NCBI GenBank assembly: GCA_964495805.1
Contig: CAZBWV010000051.1
Coordinates: 1-64,000 of the forward strand
From: JALXCH01 sp964495805
GTDB taxonomy: Bacteria; Calditrichota; Calditrichia; RBG-13-44-9
Direction of reading: 5' to 3'
DNA: 64,000 bases
The notes below the pieces were generated by a model that made no database searches, was not told where the DNA came from, and was given only the letters and a program-made list of their open reading frames with translations. Positions within the stretch are counted from its first letter, which is position 1; each line of letters begins with the position of its first letter. A program made the position numbers and the translations under genes. Shown piece by piece: positions 46,081 to 54,778 of the stretch.

Positions 46081-48876
46081 TTAAAAAAGGAATCGAATTC
46101 CCACAGAGGTTAATCGGGGAATTCCCACATTTCCCGGATTGTGAATGCGATCCTGACTGTAGGAACTGGTGGGACCGGCATCCCAGGCTTTTCCGGTACG
46201 AGACCACACGTAATTCTGGTTCAATCGGTTAAACAGATTTTTTACCACCAGGAATCCCACCACATCAACGTTTTCCCAGATGCCGATGCGCTTTTGCACC
46301 CGCAGGTCCACCTGAGCAAACCAGGGCTTACGACCGGTGTTGCGTTCCAGAAACACATTTTCCGTTTGTTCTTCCACGAAGGGGGTGTATGGTAAACCGC
46401 TGGCCACCTGCACCAGGAGGTTGAAATGCCAGCGGGCAAATGGTCGGAAGCCCATCCATTCGGTGCCGTAATTTCGAGGGGTTTTCACGATGGCGTTTAG
46501 CGAAATCGTGTGTCGCCGGTCGAAGTCCAGGTAGTATTCCCGGTTGGGGCGCAGGGTCACATCCACACCGCGGTAATAATTGTACCCGTCCGAAGCGGAC
46601 GACTCATTCCCGCGGGCAACGGAGAGTGAGTAATTAAACATGGCCGTAAAAAATCGTCCGGTCTTTCGTTCCAGCGTAAAATCGATCCCTTTCACACTGG
46701 CGTAGTCGCTGTTGTCGAACACGGTAAAATTGTACGGGAAAACCAGCCGGTAAGTGCTTCCGGCCAGGTAGGTGATATCTTTGAAGTAAGCGTTTACATC
46801 AAAAGCCCAATTTTGCGCCAGTTGAAGTTTGATGCCAAATTCGTATTGAACCGTTTTCTGGCTTTTGATTTTGGGATTTCCCAGCAGCGGACTACCACCG
46901 GTGGTAACATCGTGATGTTTGTACATATTGTAGAAACTGGGAACTTCGTAGTAATGTCCATAAGAGGTGTAAAACACCAGATGCTGGGTGACCGGATAAG
47001 CAATACCCAGCCGGGGACTGATGTGTTGCTGAGCGGGAGCCGGTTCTTCCGGCGCGGGAATCCATTGACCGGTGGAATCCAGATAGCCGGGGGTGTAAAT
47101 GTCCTCCCACATGGTTGCTCGGGGATCGAAATATTCGTAGCGCAGCCCGAAATTGAGCACAAAGCGATCATACTCCATTTTGTCCTGCGCGTAAGCGGCA
47201 AATTCCACCGGATATCGCTCAAAAATTTCGATGTAGTGGGCCGAACCGGGCCACGGGTAGCGCCATCGGTCGCGCCAGACATCGTGGTATTTGTACAGCA
47301 AGCCGGTTTTTATCTCGTGCCGCTTGCTCACCTGGCTCACCAGGTCAAAACGCACGGAATAGGTGGTTACCCGATTGTCCTCGTAGCGTCCCCGGTCTCC
47401 CTGAACGTAAAATCCGTCCGAATTACTGGAACTGCGTTCCCAGTCCGAGTACAGATTGAGCATGGAATCCAGCCTGGCCGCATCGTTGTAAATTTCCGGG
47501 GGTAAATCACTGATTTTAAATTTCCGGTTCGGATTAAAGCGATAATAGCGGTGGTAATAGCGAGAGATGCGCAAATTGTAGAAGGTTTTGGCACTGATGG
47601 TGTGGATGAATTCCACCATGTAACGATCGATGATGCTCTGGCGATCTTCCAGTGCCCAGGGACGGTACTTCCAGCGGTGGCTGTACGGTTTGTAATAGCG
47701 ACGGCTTTGCTGATAGGAAAATTTCATTTTAAACCAGCGATGCTGGTAATTGAGTTTGGCGTTCAATTCCCGCCGGGCATCGTACCCGAAAGGTAAATGA
47801 CTGTAATAGTTGGAATAGCGTCCCGCTACAAAAAAGGAAAGATTTTTGATGAACGGAATTGGGCCGGATAGGTTTCCGGTGAACAATCCGTACAACGGGG
47901 AACCAAACAGGGTGGGTAGTTTACCGACCGTGGGAATGGATTCGAATTTGGGTACTTTATACTGGGACACACCGATACTATCGATGGGGGTAGGGGTGGT
48001 GGAGAAAGAGGTGTCGTCCACGCGATACCAGCGCAATGCGTCGCGGTACTCGTTTTCTTTTCCCGGAGGCACGTCCACCAGGTCCGAGGAGAGCATCCAG
48101 TCCACTTTGCGGTAGGGAGAATCCTCCAGCCAGTGGGATTCGTATTCCAGGCGTCCGCTATATTTGGTAAACGATCCGTCGCGGGTGACGATGTTAATCA
48201 CACCGGACATGGCCTGGCCGTATTCGGCGCCATAAGCACCGGTAAGCATTTGTAATTCCTGAATCACATATTTATCCAGCATAATGCTGGCGCCCCCGCT
48301 TTTGTAGAAGGGATCCTGCACCAGCACCCCGTCGATCATGTAAGCGATTTCGCCGGCCCGACCACCGCGTAAATGCAGGTCACCGGATTCGTCCCGAACC
48401 ACACCGGCCTGAGCTGCTACCGCTTCGTCAAAATCCTGAATGGGCATATCGGTGAACGTGGTAAAATCCATGATCACCGTTTTATTGGTCTCGTCCTTGT
48501 TAATCATGGGACGTTTGGCCACCACTTCCACGGCTTCGCCTTCGATGGCCTGAACCTTGAGCCGGAAGTTGACCTCAGTGGCCAGGTCGGTGCGTACCGG
48601 TACACCGGTTTTCACCATCTTCTGGTACCCGATCATGGAAGCTTCCACATCGTAGGTTCCCGGGGGAATATTCAGGATGATGAAGTATCCGTCCATATCC
48701 GTAGCGGCACCTAAGTTCGTTCCCTTCAGAACCACATTCACCCCCGGCAGGGGTTCGCCGGTGTCCGCGTCCTTCACCACTCCGCGAATTTTACCGGTGG
48801 TACCGGCCAGTCCGAAGCTATACAGGAGAAAAAACAGTACGACGAAAGATAAGGTGAGCGGTTTTTTGCGGTACAT
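46081..48876 (-). CDS. TonB-dependent receptor with CarboxypepD_reg-like domain (cassette B)
   Basis: A 931-residue receptor, paralogous to 12707-15412. The mature N-terminus GTTGKIRGVVKDADTGEPLP, the FIILNIPPGTYDVEASMIGY strands, the plug (HLRGGRAGEIAYMIDGVLVQ, YGQAMSGVINIVTRDG) and a barrel ending GIPRLTSVGIRFLF are all intact. GCAGGAG before the ATG supports the start. The ligand is unknown; the barrel and plug loops differ strongly from cassette A. It is followed by its giant surface protein and PorV-like partners. Confidence 0.9.
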   Translation of the reverse strand: MYRKKPLTLSFVVLFFLLYSFGLAGTTGKIRGVVKDADTGEPLPGVNVVLKGTNLGAATDMDGYFIILNIPPGTYDVEASMIGYQKMVKTGVPVRTDLATEVNFRLKVQAIEGEAVEVVAKRPMINKDETNKTVIMDFTTFTDMPIQDFDEAVAAQAGVVRDESGDLHLRGGRAGEIAYMIDGVLVQDPFYKSGGASIMLDKYVIQELQMLTGAYGAEYGQAMSGVINIVTRDGSFTKYSGRLEYESHWLEDSPYRKVDWMLSSDLVDVPPGKENEYRDALRWYRVDDTSFSTTPTPIDSIGVSQYKVPKFESIPTVGKLPTLFGSPLYGLFTGNLSGPIPFIKNLSFFVAGRYSNYYSHLPFGYDARRELNAKLNYQHRWFKMKFSYQQSRRYYKPYSHRWKYRPWALEDRQSIIDRYMVEFIHTISAKTFYNLRISRYYHRYYRFNPNRKFKISDLPPEIYNDAARLDSMLNLYSDWERSSSNSDGFYVQGDRGRYEDNRVTTYSVRFDLVSQVSKRHEIKTGLLYKYHDVWRDRWRYPWPGSAHYIEIFERYPVEFAAYAQDKMEYDRFVLNFGLRYEYFDPRATMWEDIYTPGYLDSTGQWIPAPEEPAPAQQHISPRLGIAYPVTQHLVFYTSYGHYYEVPSFYNMYKHHDVTTGGSPLLGNPKIKSQKTVQYEFGIKLQLAQNWAFDVNAYFKDITYLAGSTYRLVFPYNFTVFDNSDYASVKGIDFTLERKTGRFFTAMFNYSLSVARGNESSASDGYNYYRGVDVTLRPNREYYLDFDRRHTISLNAIVKTPRNYGTEWMGFRPFARWHFNLLVQVASGLPYTPFVEEQTENVFLERNTGRKPWFAQVDLRVQKRIGIWENVDVVGFLVVKNLFNRLNQNYVWSRTGKAWDAGPTSSYSQDRIHNPGNVGIPRLTSVGIRFLF

Positions 48877-48928
48877 AAAATGGACTCCTGCAATAAATTC
48901 GCTTTTTTGTTCAATTAAATCAGAGAAA

Positions 48929-48961
48929 TCGGGGAACCCCTTTGCAAAAGGAGTTCCCCGA
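48929..48961 (-). terminator. Terminator-like hairpin after the Asp-box gene
   Basis: TCGGGGAACTCC and its near-complement GGGGTTCCCCGA form a strong stem around a TTTTGCAAA-type loop on the minus strand, followed by TTTCTCTGATTTAATTG. It lies 8 bases after the stop at 48970 and would at least partly separate that gene from cassette B. Confidence 0.7.
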
Positions 48962-48969
48962 CGGTAGCA

Positions 48970-50691
48970 CTATTTCACCAGCAGCATTTTTCGAGTTGCG
49001 GTAAAATCTCCCGCTTTCAGGGTGTAGAAGTAAGTTCCCGAAGGCATCTGGCTGGCATCCCATACCACCGCTTTAAATCCGGCGGTCATGCGCTGGTTTA
49101 CCAGAGTGGTGATTTCCTGTCCCAGTGCGTTGTAGATGGTAAGCGTCACGTGAGCGTCCCGGGTCAGATCGAAGCGGATGGTGGTGGTGGGGTTGAAAGG
49201 ATTGGGGTAATTCTGATGCAGGTTGAATTTTTCCGGCATGATTCGGGTGAGCGGTGGTTGAATGCCCACAATGCTTTTGACGGTGTCGGTGGGGACTCCC
49301 ATGTAGTAAAGCTGGTCGGTGTGGGGATCGCACTCTTTGCGGTACACAATATGCAATTTGTCCGTAGCGATACGTGCCATGCCGTTGGGGGATTGTCCGA
49401 CCCAGTGATCGAGCACGGAAACCGGTCCCTGCCAGGTGTCGCCGTTATCTTCGGAGAAGACGATGAACATGTTGAAATTAAACAGCTTGGGGTCTCCATG
49501 GGAGCCGGTGGTATCCACCACATCGGAGTAGCAGTAGTACAGCGTACCGTCCGGTCCGATGGCCGGATCGTTCATGGGATGACGTTCCAGATCGGGTGGT
49601 AGGTCGCCCCAGGCAGCCAGACCGTTTACCAGCAATTGCGGTAGCACAAATTCGTTGATGCTCCAGGTAGTTCCGTCAAAGCGCAGGTCGTAAGCGCGGT
49701 AAGGCTGGTCTCCGGGAACACCGCTGGAGGTGTGCGCCAGAGTAGTGTCGAAGCCCAGACCGAAGATGTGCCAATTTCCGGCATTATCCAGAATGGGGTT
49801 GCTGAAGTTGCGGTACACGTCGCTGTTCTGGAAGGTGAGCGATTCGCTTCCCGGAATGCCAGAGATAGCGCTCCAGGTTTGTCCCCCATCGCTGGAATGG
49901 GAGTAGATGAGGCGCCACATATCATCTTTTTGAATTTTGGCCAGTCCTACAGCCATTAATTCATTGTTGGGGCCGCAGGTAACTCCCAGACCGGAAGAGG
50001 AAAGGTCATGCACCCAGTTGGGGGCACCACTGTCTGCGGGAACCGCCGATGCGACCACGTGCGGTGCACTCCAGTTGAATCCACCGTCCGTGGAGATGTA
50101 GCAATACAGGCCTTCGCCCGGAGCAGCATTGTGATAGGAGCCAACTGCCATTAAATTGGGATTGTCCGGTGCCACAGAAATGGAGTTGTACCGGCTGTAC
50201 AGCACCGTGTCCGCTGAACCGGAGTTGTCGATCATGATGTTGTCGAATAAACCGCCTCCCCATCCCAATACGTCGTAGGCCAGCACGGGACGGCTATCCT
50301 GATCCGGGCCCTCCGGATTGCGGTCGGCATACACGATGAGCGGAGTGGTGGTGGTTCCCCAAACCGAAGCGTAACGGGCGTTCATTTCCGTACCCACTCC
50401 CTGATTGATGTTTTCGTAGATCGTCCAGGTCTGACCCCCGTCGGTGGATACCGCTGCGGTAATTCGGCGCGGATTTGGCTGACCACTATAGTAACGGTAC
50501 CAGGCAACAATGAGATTGCCGGTAGTAGGTTCGCAGAAAATCTGCGATTGATGGCCCCGGTAAATACCGTTGTACACCGCCGAGTCGATATACGTGGGGG
50601 TGACAATCGGAACCGGGCCCTGTGCCAGCACGGTGGAACCCATGGCGAATAAAAGAACAAATAAAATGAGGCTGGTAACTTTGGTATGCAT
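48970..50691 (-). CDS. Secreted Asp-box beta-propeller protein (sialidase-like fold) with type IX sorting domain
   Basis: A 573-residue protein with a signal peptide ending VLAQ. Four Asp-box motifs of the SxDxGxxW type are visible (STDGGQTWT, STDGGFNWS, SSDGGQTWS, SEDNGDTWQ), the pattern of sialidase-like and related beta-propellers. The catalytic Arg triad and FRIP motif of true sialidases are not evident, so sialidase activity is not assured. The C-terminal domain runs from LHQNYPNPFNPTTTIRFDLT to KMLLVK. A near-consensus promoter lies at 50908-50936 with RpiR-type repeats upstream. Neighbouring RpiR regulators often control amino-sugar use, which would fit a sialic-acid or similar ligand. 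Confidence 0.82.
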   Translation of the reverse strand: MHTKVTSLILFVLLFAMGSTVLAQGPVPIVTPTYIDSAVYNGIYRGHQSQIFCEPTTGNLIVAWYRYYSGQPNPRRITAAVSTDGGQTWTIYENINQGVGTEMNARYASVWGTTTTPLIVYADRNPEGPDQDSRPVLAYDVLGWGGGLFDNIMIDNSGSADTVLYSRYNSISVAPDNPNLMAVGSYHNAAPGEGLYCYISTDGGFNWSAPHVVASAVPADSGAPNWVHDLSSSGLGVTCGPNNELMAVGLAKIQKDDMWRLIYSHSSDGGQTWSAISGIPGSESLTFQNSDVYRNFSNPILDNAGNWHIFGLGFDTTLAHTSSGVPGDQPYRAYDLRFDGTTWSINEFVLPQLLVNGLAAWGDLPPDLERHPMNDPAIGPDGTLYYCYSDVVDTTGSHGDPKLFNFNMFIVFSEDNGDTWQGPVSVLDHWVGQSPNGMARIATDKLHIVYRKECDPHTDQLYYMGVPTDTVKSIVGIQPPLTRIMPEKFNLHQNYPNPFNPTTTIRFDLTRDAHVTLTIYNALGQEITTLVNQRMTAGFKAVVWDASQMPSGTYFYTLKAGDFTATRKMLLVK

Positions 50692-50907
50692 AGCTGACCC
50701 CTTATTTTAGTTGATGTGAGATTTAATGGTATCGCATTTACTCAAAAAAACAGATTATGCGCATCTCAGGTAAGCATTCAACAACAGAGGGAACGGGTCG
50801 CTACCATGCCTGTGGAGAGGTGGAGGATGGATCGATTCGAGAGTGGATTAAAGTAGTATTTTCACAAGTCAAAAGTCATTTTCCAGTGTTTGTTCCCATT
50901 CACTGAG

Positions 50908-50936
50908 AGTATAATAAAACCAACCAAAAATGTCAA
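50908..50936 (-). promoter_or_regulatory. Sigma70-type promoter of the Asp-box gene
   Basis: On the minus strand, TTGACA (50936-50931), a 17-base spacer and TATACT (50913-50908) match the housekeeping consensus closely. It implies a 5' leader of about 200 bases. Confidence 0.8.
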
Positions 50937-50955
50937 CCCCTATTTGCAACATATT

Positions 50956-50993
50956 TTTCAAATTTAATCGATAATTGAAACAAATATTTTCAA
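50956..50993. promoter_or_regulatory. Inverted repeats TTTCAA/TTGAAA upstream of the -35 box, candidate RpiR sites
   Basis: TTTCAA (50956-50961), TTGAAA (50975-50980) and TTTCAA (50988-50993) make two overlapping inverted repeats with 13- and 7-base spacers. They start 20 bases upstream of the -35 box at 50931-50936. Confidence 0.5.
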
Positions 50994-51077
50994 CAAAAAA
51001 CTGTAATGTATTGTTTTCGGGGGAGTTAAAATGTCCTAATTTATTAAATTAAATCGATGTTTATCGTTAACATAACT

Positions 51078-51114
51078 GAAACAACGGAGTTTCTACCTGA
51101 AAATATTGTTTCAG
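51078..51114. promoter_or_regulatory. Two further inverted repeats of the same type
   Basis: GAAAC-N6-GTTTC at 51078-51093 and CTGAAA-N6-TTTCAG at 51097-51114 are perfect inverted repeats, placed to act on the rightward transporter gene at 51413 or on the divergent promoter. Confidence 0.5.
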
Positions 51115-51412
51115 AAAAGATAATAGTTGATTTTTTCCGTTCCCATATTTTATATTGAATTGGCATAAAAAACGGATGATCTGGTAACTTCTTAAGATGG
51201 CAAATCGCTGAAAAACAATCTCTACCGGATAACCTCCTCTCCTCCGAAGATTCCGGGTTTGTGCATTTCGTGTTTTGGACATTCCTGTTTGAACAGCTTG
51301 CAACGGTGTTTGGAGAAGAAGGTGATTGATAATTAGTGCTGTTGTTTCGCTTACCCCGGGAAGTTGATTGCGGGGAAAAGATGCCCACTTTTAAATTGCA
51401 GGAGGCCGCAGG

Positions 51413-52684
51413 GTGCAAATGGAAGTGGTTGTTTTTGTGGTGATGACGCTCTCTTTTATTCTGGCGGCCATGTGGTTGAAATGGCCCATTGGTGTTTCGC
51501 TGATGGCTGCCTCCGTCATTGGTGCACTGGTGGGGGGAGTGGGTTTTCCCCTGCGTCACCTGGTGGAAGGAACTTTCGCATATCTCGACCCCATTTTAAT
51601 TATTGCCACCGCCATGGTGTTCATGGAGGTGCTTCGACGCTCGGGTTCGCTGGAAAATCTGAGTCGGCTTATTCTGCTGAAGCTTCATCGCTATCCCCTC
51701 TGGCTGATTGTGTCCATCACGCTGTTTATCATGTTTCCCGGAATGATTACCGGTCTTTCCACTGCCACGGTACTGACCACGGGTGCCATTGTAGCACCTG
51801 CGCTCATTCGGCTGGAAATCCCCCGGCTCAAAGTGGCTGCCATGATTGCCATGAGCGCCATTTACGGGATGATTGCTCCGCCCATAAATGTTCCGGCTAT
51901 GATTATTGGCGGCGGTGTGGACATGCCTTACATCGGTTTCGACCTTCCCTTAATTGTGGCAACATTTCCGCTGGCTATTGTGGTCAATCTGGCGCTGGGT
52001 TACTCCCATGTTCGTCGGGCAAACATGGAACGGGTACTTGCCGCGCTTCGGAAGGAAGACCAACAGGCGGGAACGGTGTGGTTGCATTTCCCGCTGGTTC
52101 TGGTTATTCTGCTACTGGTGGGCATTCGGGTGTTTCCGGGAATTTTCCCCAATCCGGGAATTCCGCTTATTTTTCTCATTGGAAGCGGGGTAGGGGTTTT
52201 TACCGGAAAGAAATTTCGTTTCTTCTCGGTGGCCACCGATTCGCTTCACCAGGGATTGCCAGTAATCGGGATTTTGTTGGGCATCGGAATGTTCATTCAG
52301 ATTATGACCCTGACCGGTGTGCGCGGTTTGCTGGTGATGGCCAGTCTGAGTTTGCCCTCCCTATGGCGATACCTGGGCATTTCCACCATGATGCCACTTT
52401 TCGGAGCCATTTCCGCTTACGGGTCGGCTTCGGTTTTAGGAGTGCCGTTTCTGCTGGCGTTTCTGGGTAAGAACGAAATCATCGTCGGGTCAGCGCTTTC
52501 GCTCATCTCCGGTTTAGGAGATTTAATGCCTCCTACTGCTCTGGCGGGTATTTTTGCCGCTCAGGTGGTGGGCGAAAAAAATTATTTCAAAGTGCTGAAG
52601 TACACCATCCTGCCAGCCGTCCTTACCGCTGTGTGGGGTATTGGAATGATTGTTTTTGCCAATGCGCTGGCCAGAATCCTGTAA
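51413..52684 (+). CDS. TRAP/DctM-like large permease
   Basis: A 423-residue membrane protein with about 11-12 hydrophobic helices, related to the DctM large permease of TRAP transporters and the wider ion-transporter superfamily. The segment ITGLSTATVLTTGAIVAPAL and MIAMSAIYGMIAPPINVPAM match the two re-entrant-loop signatures of that family. A normal DctM is accompanied by a DctQ small permease and a DctP binding protein; neither is recognisable here. Instead a 48-residue membrane protein, an AstE-like hydrolase and a DUF6305-like periplasmic protein follow. The GTG at 51413 is seven bases after GGAGG; the ATG at 51419 is less well placed. Confidence 0.8.
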   Translation: MQMEVVVFVVMTLSFILAAMWLKWPIGVSLMAASVIGALVGGVGFPLRHLVEGTFAYLDPILIIATAMVFMEVLRRSGSLENLSRLILLKLHRYPLWLIVSITLFIMFPGMITGLSTATVLTTGAIVAPALIRLEIPRLKVAAMIAMSAIYGMIAPPINVPAMIIGGGVDMPYIGFDLPLIVATFPLAIVVNLALGYSHVRRANMERVLAALRKEDQQAGTVWLHFPLVLVILLLVGIRVFPGIFPNPGIPLIFLIGSGVGVFTGKKFRFFSVATDSLHQGLPVIGILLGIGMFIQIMTLTGVRGLLVMASLSLPSLWRYLGISTMMPLFGAISAYGSASVLGVPFLLAFLGKNEIIVGSALSLISGLGDLMPPTALAGIFAAQVVGEKNYFKVLKYTILPAVLTAVWGIGMIVFANALARIL

Positions 52685-52715
52685 TCTGACTTTAACAAAT
52701 AATCCGGGTGCAACC

Positions 52716-52862
52716 ATGTTGACAATGATTTATCAGGGAATTCTTCTTTTTTTTATTGTACTATTTGTGCGGGCGGTGTTTCGGGAGAAGAAAAAAAGCA
52801 TGCAACTCACCGCGGCTGTGGCTTGCATTCCGTTTATCCTGCGGCTGCTCATGATAAAGTGA
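52716..52862 (+). CDS. Small membrane protein (48 residues), transporter-associated
   Basis: A short open frame encodes 48 residues with two hydrophobic stretches (MIYQGILLFFIVLFVRAVF and QLTAAVACIPFILRLLMI) joined by a basic REKKKS turn. It starts 31 bases after the permease stop on the same strand. No clear Shine-Dalgarno sequence is seen. It is much smaller than a DctQ subunit (about 150-180 residues), but its position suggests an accessory subunit of the permease. The family is not known to me. Confidence 0.6.
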   Translation: MLTMIYQGILLFFIVLFVRAVFREKKKSMQLTAAVACIPFILRLLMIK

Positions 52863-52925
52863 AACAATTCGGCATTCTCCGCCCTTTTATGTGGTAAAAA
52901 ATGACCCTGTGAAAGATATCCCGGA

Positions 52926-54095
52926 ATGGATGCGCAAAAAATGAATCATAAAAAACGGAAAGATAGGGTGAAACCAAAAGTTTTCCATGAGGCAGGAATC
53001 AGCCTTCTTTTTCTGCTTGCGGTGGTTGGGGTGATGGTGCTGGTGGCACGGGATTTCCGCAGGATGTGGCAACCGGAAATGCTTCATCCATCCCCGGCTC
53101 TCACGCGCATTCTGCATCTGCACGATTTCCATGCCCCGCTGGCGGGAACCCGGGGAGACGCGGAAATTTATTGTTTTGAATCCGGCCAATCGGGTGGCAA
53201 AATTCTGGTTCTGGGGGGAACCCATCCTAATGAACCGGCCGGATTTGTGGCTGCGGCGCTGTTAGTGGAAAATTTACAGGTACGAACTGGCAGTGTGTAT
53301 GTAATTCCCCGGGCAAACAGCAGCGCATTCACTCATACCGAACCGCAGGAGGCTTCCCCGGAATATTTTACCATTCCCGGGAAGAATGGTCCCCGCACGT
53401 TCCGCTTCGGTTCCCGCTTCACCAATCCCATTGACCAGTGGCCCGATCCGGATATATACCTGCACTACCCGTCCGGTCAGGAACTGGCTGGCAGCGAAAC
53501 ACGCAACCTGAATCGCTCCTATCCCGGTAAACCGGATGGCTCCCTTACCGAGCAAATCGCTTATGCCATTGTGCAATTTATTAAAGGAGAAAAAATCGAC
53601 CTGGCTTTCGATTTACATGAAGCATCTCCGGAATATCCGGTGGTGAACGCCATTGTTGCCACCGAGAGCAGTCAGGATATTGCTACCGAAGCGGTGCTGG
53701 AACTGGCTTTCGAAAATCTACACTATTCCCTGGAGCCGTCTCCCTACAATTTTCGCGGATTGAGTCATCGGGAATGGGAAAATTTCACCGGGGCAAAACC
53801 CATCCTGATGGAAACGGCTAATCCCATTCAGGGGCGTTTGCGGGGTCGCACCGATGCCCGCTTGATATTAACCGGCTGGGATCGCATGTACCTGAAAGCT
53901 GCCCGCCTGGGAATTCTGAGTGTGCCTTACGATTCCACCGGTCTGCCTCTGAAGTTGCGGGTGGGGCGGCATCTGGAAGCATTTGCTAAAATTGTGGAAG
54001 TTTTCTCCCGTCATTATCCCGACCGGGCTGTACAACTGGACGGAATTCCCTCCTATCAGATGCTGATGGCAAAGGGACTGCGGGAGTATTTTTAG
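52926..54095 (+). CDS. Succinylglutamate desuccinylase/aspartoacylase-like M14 amidohydrolase, membrane-anchored
   Basis: A 389-residue protein. One N-terminal helix (GISLLFLLAVVGVMVLVA) anchors it, with the catalytic domain outside the cytoplasm. Zinc ligands lie in LGGTHPNEPAGF (HxxE) and LAFDLHEASPE; VIPRANSSAF and ETRNLNRSYPG are further AstE/AspA-type segments. The family removes acyl groups from N-acyl-Glu/Asp or cuts amide or gamma-glutamyl-type bonds. Its neighbours (GGT, Glu racemase-like, pgsBC) make a glutamyl substrate attractive. Starts at 52926 and 52941 are both possible. Confidence 0.82.
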   Translation: MDAQKMNHKKRKDRVKPKVFHEAGISLLFLLAVVGVMVLVARDFRRMWQPEMLHPSPALTRILHLHDFHAPLAGTRGDAEIYCFESGQSGGKILVLGGTHPNEPAGFVAAALLVENLQVRTGSVYVIPRANSSAFTHTEPQEASPEYFTIPGKNGPRTFRFGSRFTNPIDQWPDPDIYLHYPSGQELAGSETRNLNRSYPGKPDGSLTEQIAYAIVQFIKGEKIDLAFDLHEASPEYPVVNAIVATESSQDIATEAVLELAFENLHYSLEPSPYNFRGLSHREWENFTGAKPILMETANPIQGRLRGRTDARLILTGWDRMYLKAARLGILSVPYDSTGLPLKLRVGRHLEAFAKIVEVFSRHYPDRAVQLDGIPSYQMLMAKGLREYF

Positions 54096-54210
54096 CCGGA
54101 GCTGCCCGGATTGGGATTGTGTGCAAGGTGTGGAAAGGAATTTTCGTTCCGGCTGAAGTGTGGTTTGGAAATCACTATTGACGGATGAATAAAAAAACCG
54201 GAGGTTTGGA

Positions 54211-54765
54211 ATGAGACAGCTTATGGTGTCTTTGCTGATGTTGATGGTGCTGAGCGCTATGGCGGCAGAAAAAACTGCTTCTGAATTTCACGCCAGCGAT
54301 CCGGTGCTAATTACCAGCGCCGGGCAGAGCTCCGATGTGCTGATGGTGAAACTGTTAGCAGAACGTGCGGGTATTGCCTATCAGTTCGATAAAATGGCGC
54401 AACCGGACATGCTGAAAGAGGTGAAAACTCTGATTCTGGTAGCCGGTGGCAGCAGCAAAGGGTTGGGCGCTGCCCGCATCGATAAGGAACAGGAGTTGAA
54501 TCGGGTGAAACAATTAGTGGCCAGGGCAGAGCAGGATCGTATTCCCATCGTGGCCATTCATGTAGGGGGCAAAGCACGGCGTGGAAAGTTGTCCGATTAT
54601 TTTAGCGACTATGTTGCCCGCCATGCCAATCTGCTGATTGTGGTAAAAGAAGGGGATTACGACGGGTTCTTTTCCCGAATTGCTCAGGAAAAAAAGATCC
54701 CCATTCATTTGCCTGATGAATTGCAGGATGTTCAGCAAGAATTGAAACAGGTGTTTCAGAAATAG
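54211..54765 (+). CDS. Periplasmic protein, DUF6305-like
   Basis: A 184-residue protein with a signal peptide (LMVSLLMLMVLSAMA). The mature start DPVLITSAGQSSDVLMVKLL and the later LVAGGSSKGLGAAR and IPIVAIHVGGKARRG give an alpha/beta fold reminiscent of a nucleotide- or small-ligand-binding domain; I associate this pattern with DUF6305, from memory and unverified. Function unknown. A strong CGGAGG site precedes the start, and the next gene begins 13 bases after its stop. It could be the soluble binding component that the DctM-like permease lacks. Confidence 0.65.
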   Translation: MRQLMVSLLMLMVLSAMAAEKTASEFHASDPVLITSAGQSSDVLMVKLLAERAGIAYQFDKMAQPDMLKEVKTLILVAGGSSKGLGAARIDKEQELNRVKQLVARAEQDRIPIVAIHVGGKARRGKLSDYFSDYVARHANLLIVVKEGDYDGFFSRIAQEKKIPIHLPDELQDVQQELKQVFQK

Positions 54766-54778
54766 AGTGTGAGGCAAG

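Larger units (their letters stand above)
50692..51412. other. 721-base divergent control region
   Basis: The region separates the leftward Asp-box/cassette B genes from the rightward transporter cluster. It contains a leftward promoter (50908-50936), repeats of the TGAAA/TTTCA type (50956-50993 and 51078-51114) and a long AT-rich core around 50920-51180. GGAGG at 51401 serves the next gene. No gene is supported here. Confidence 0.6.

Noticed and set aside
48970..50691. Firm call as exo-alpha-sialidase (nanH)
   Set aside because: Asp-boxes are present, but the FRIP motif and the catalytic Arg/Tyr/Glu set could not be found, so only the fold is called.
51044..51559. 171-codon minus-strand open frame in the divergent control region
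   Set aside because: Overlaps the start of the DctM-like gene in antisense, composition like random AT-rich DNA, no ribosome-binding site.
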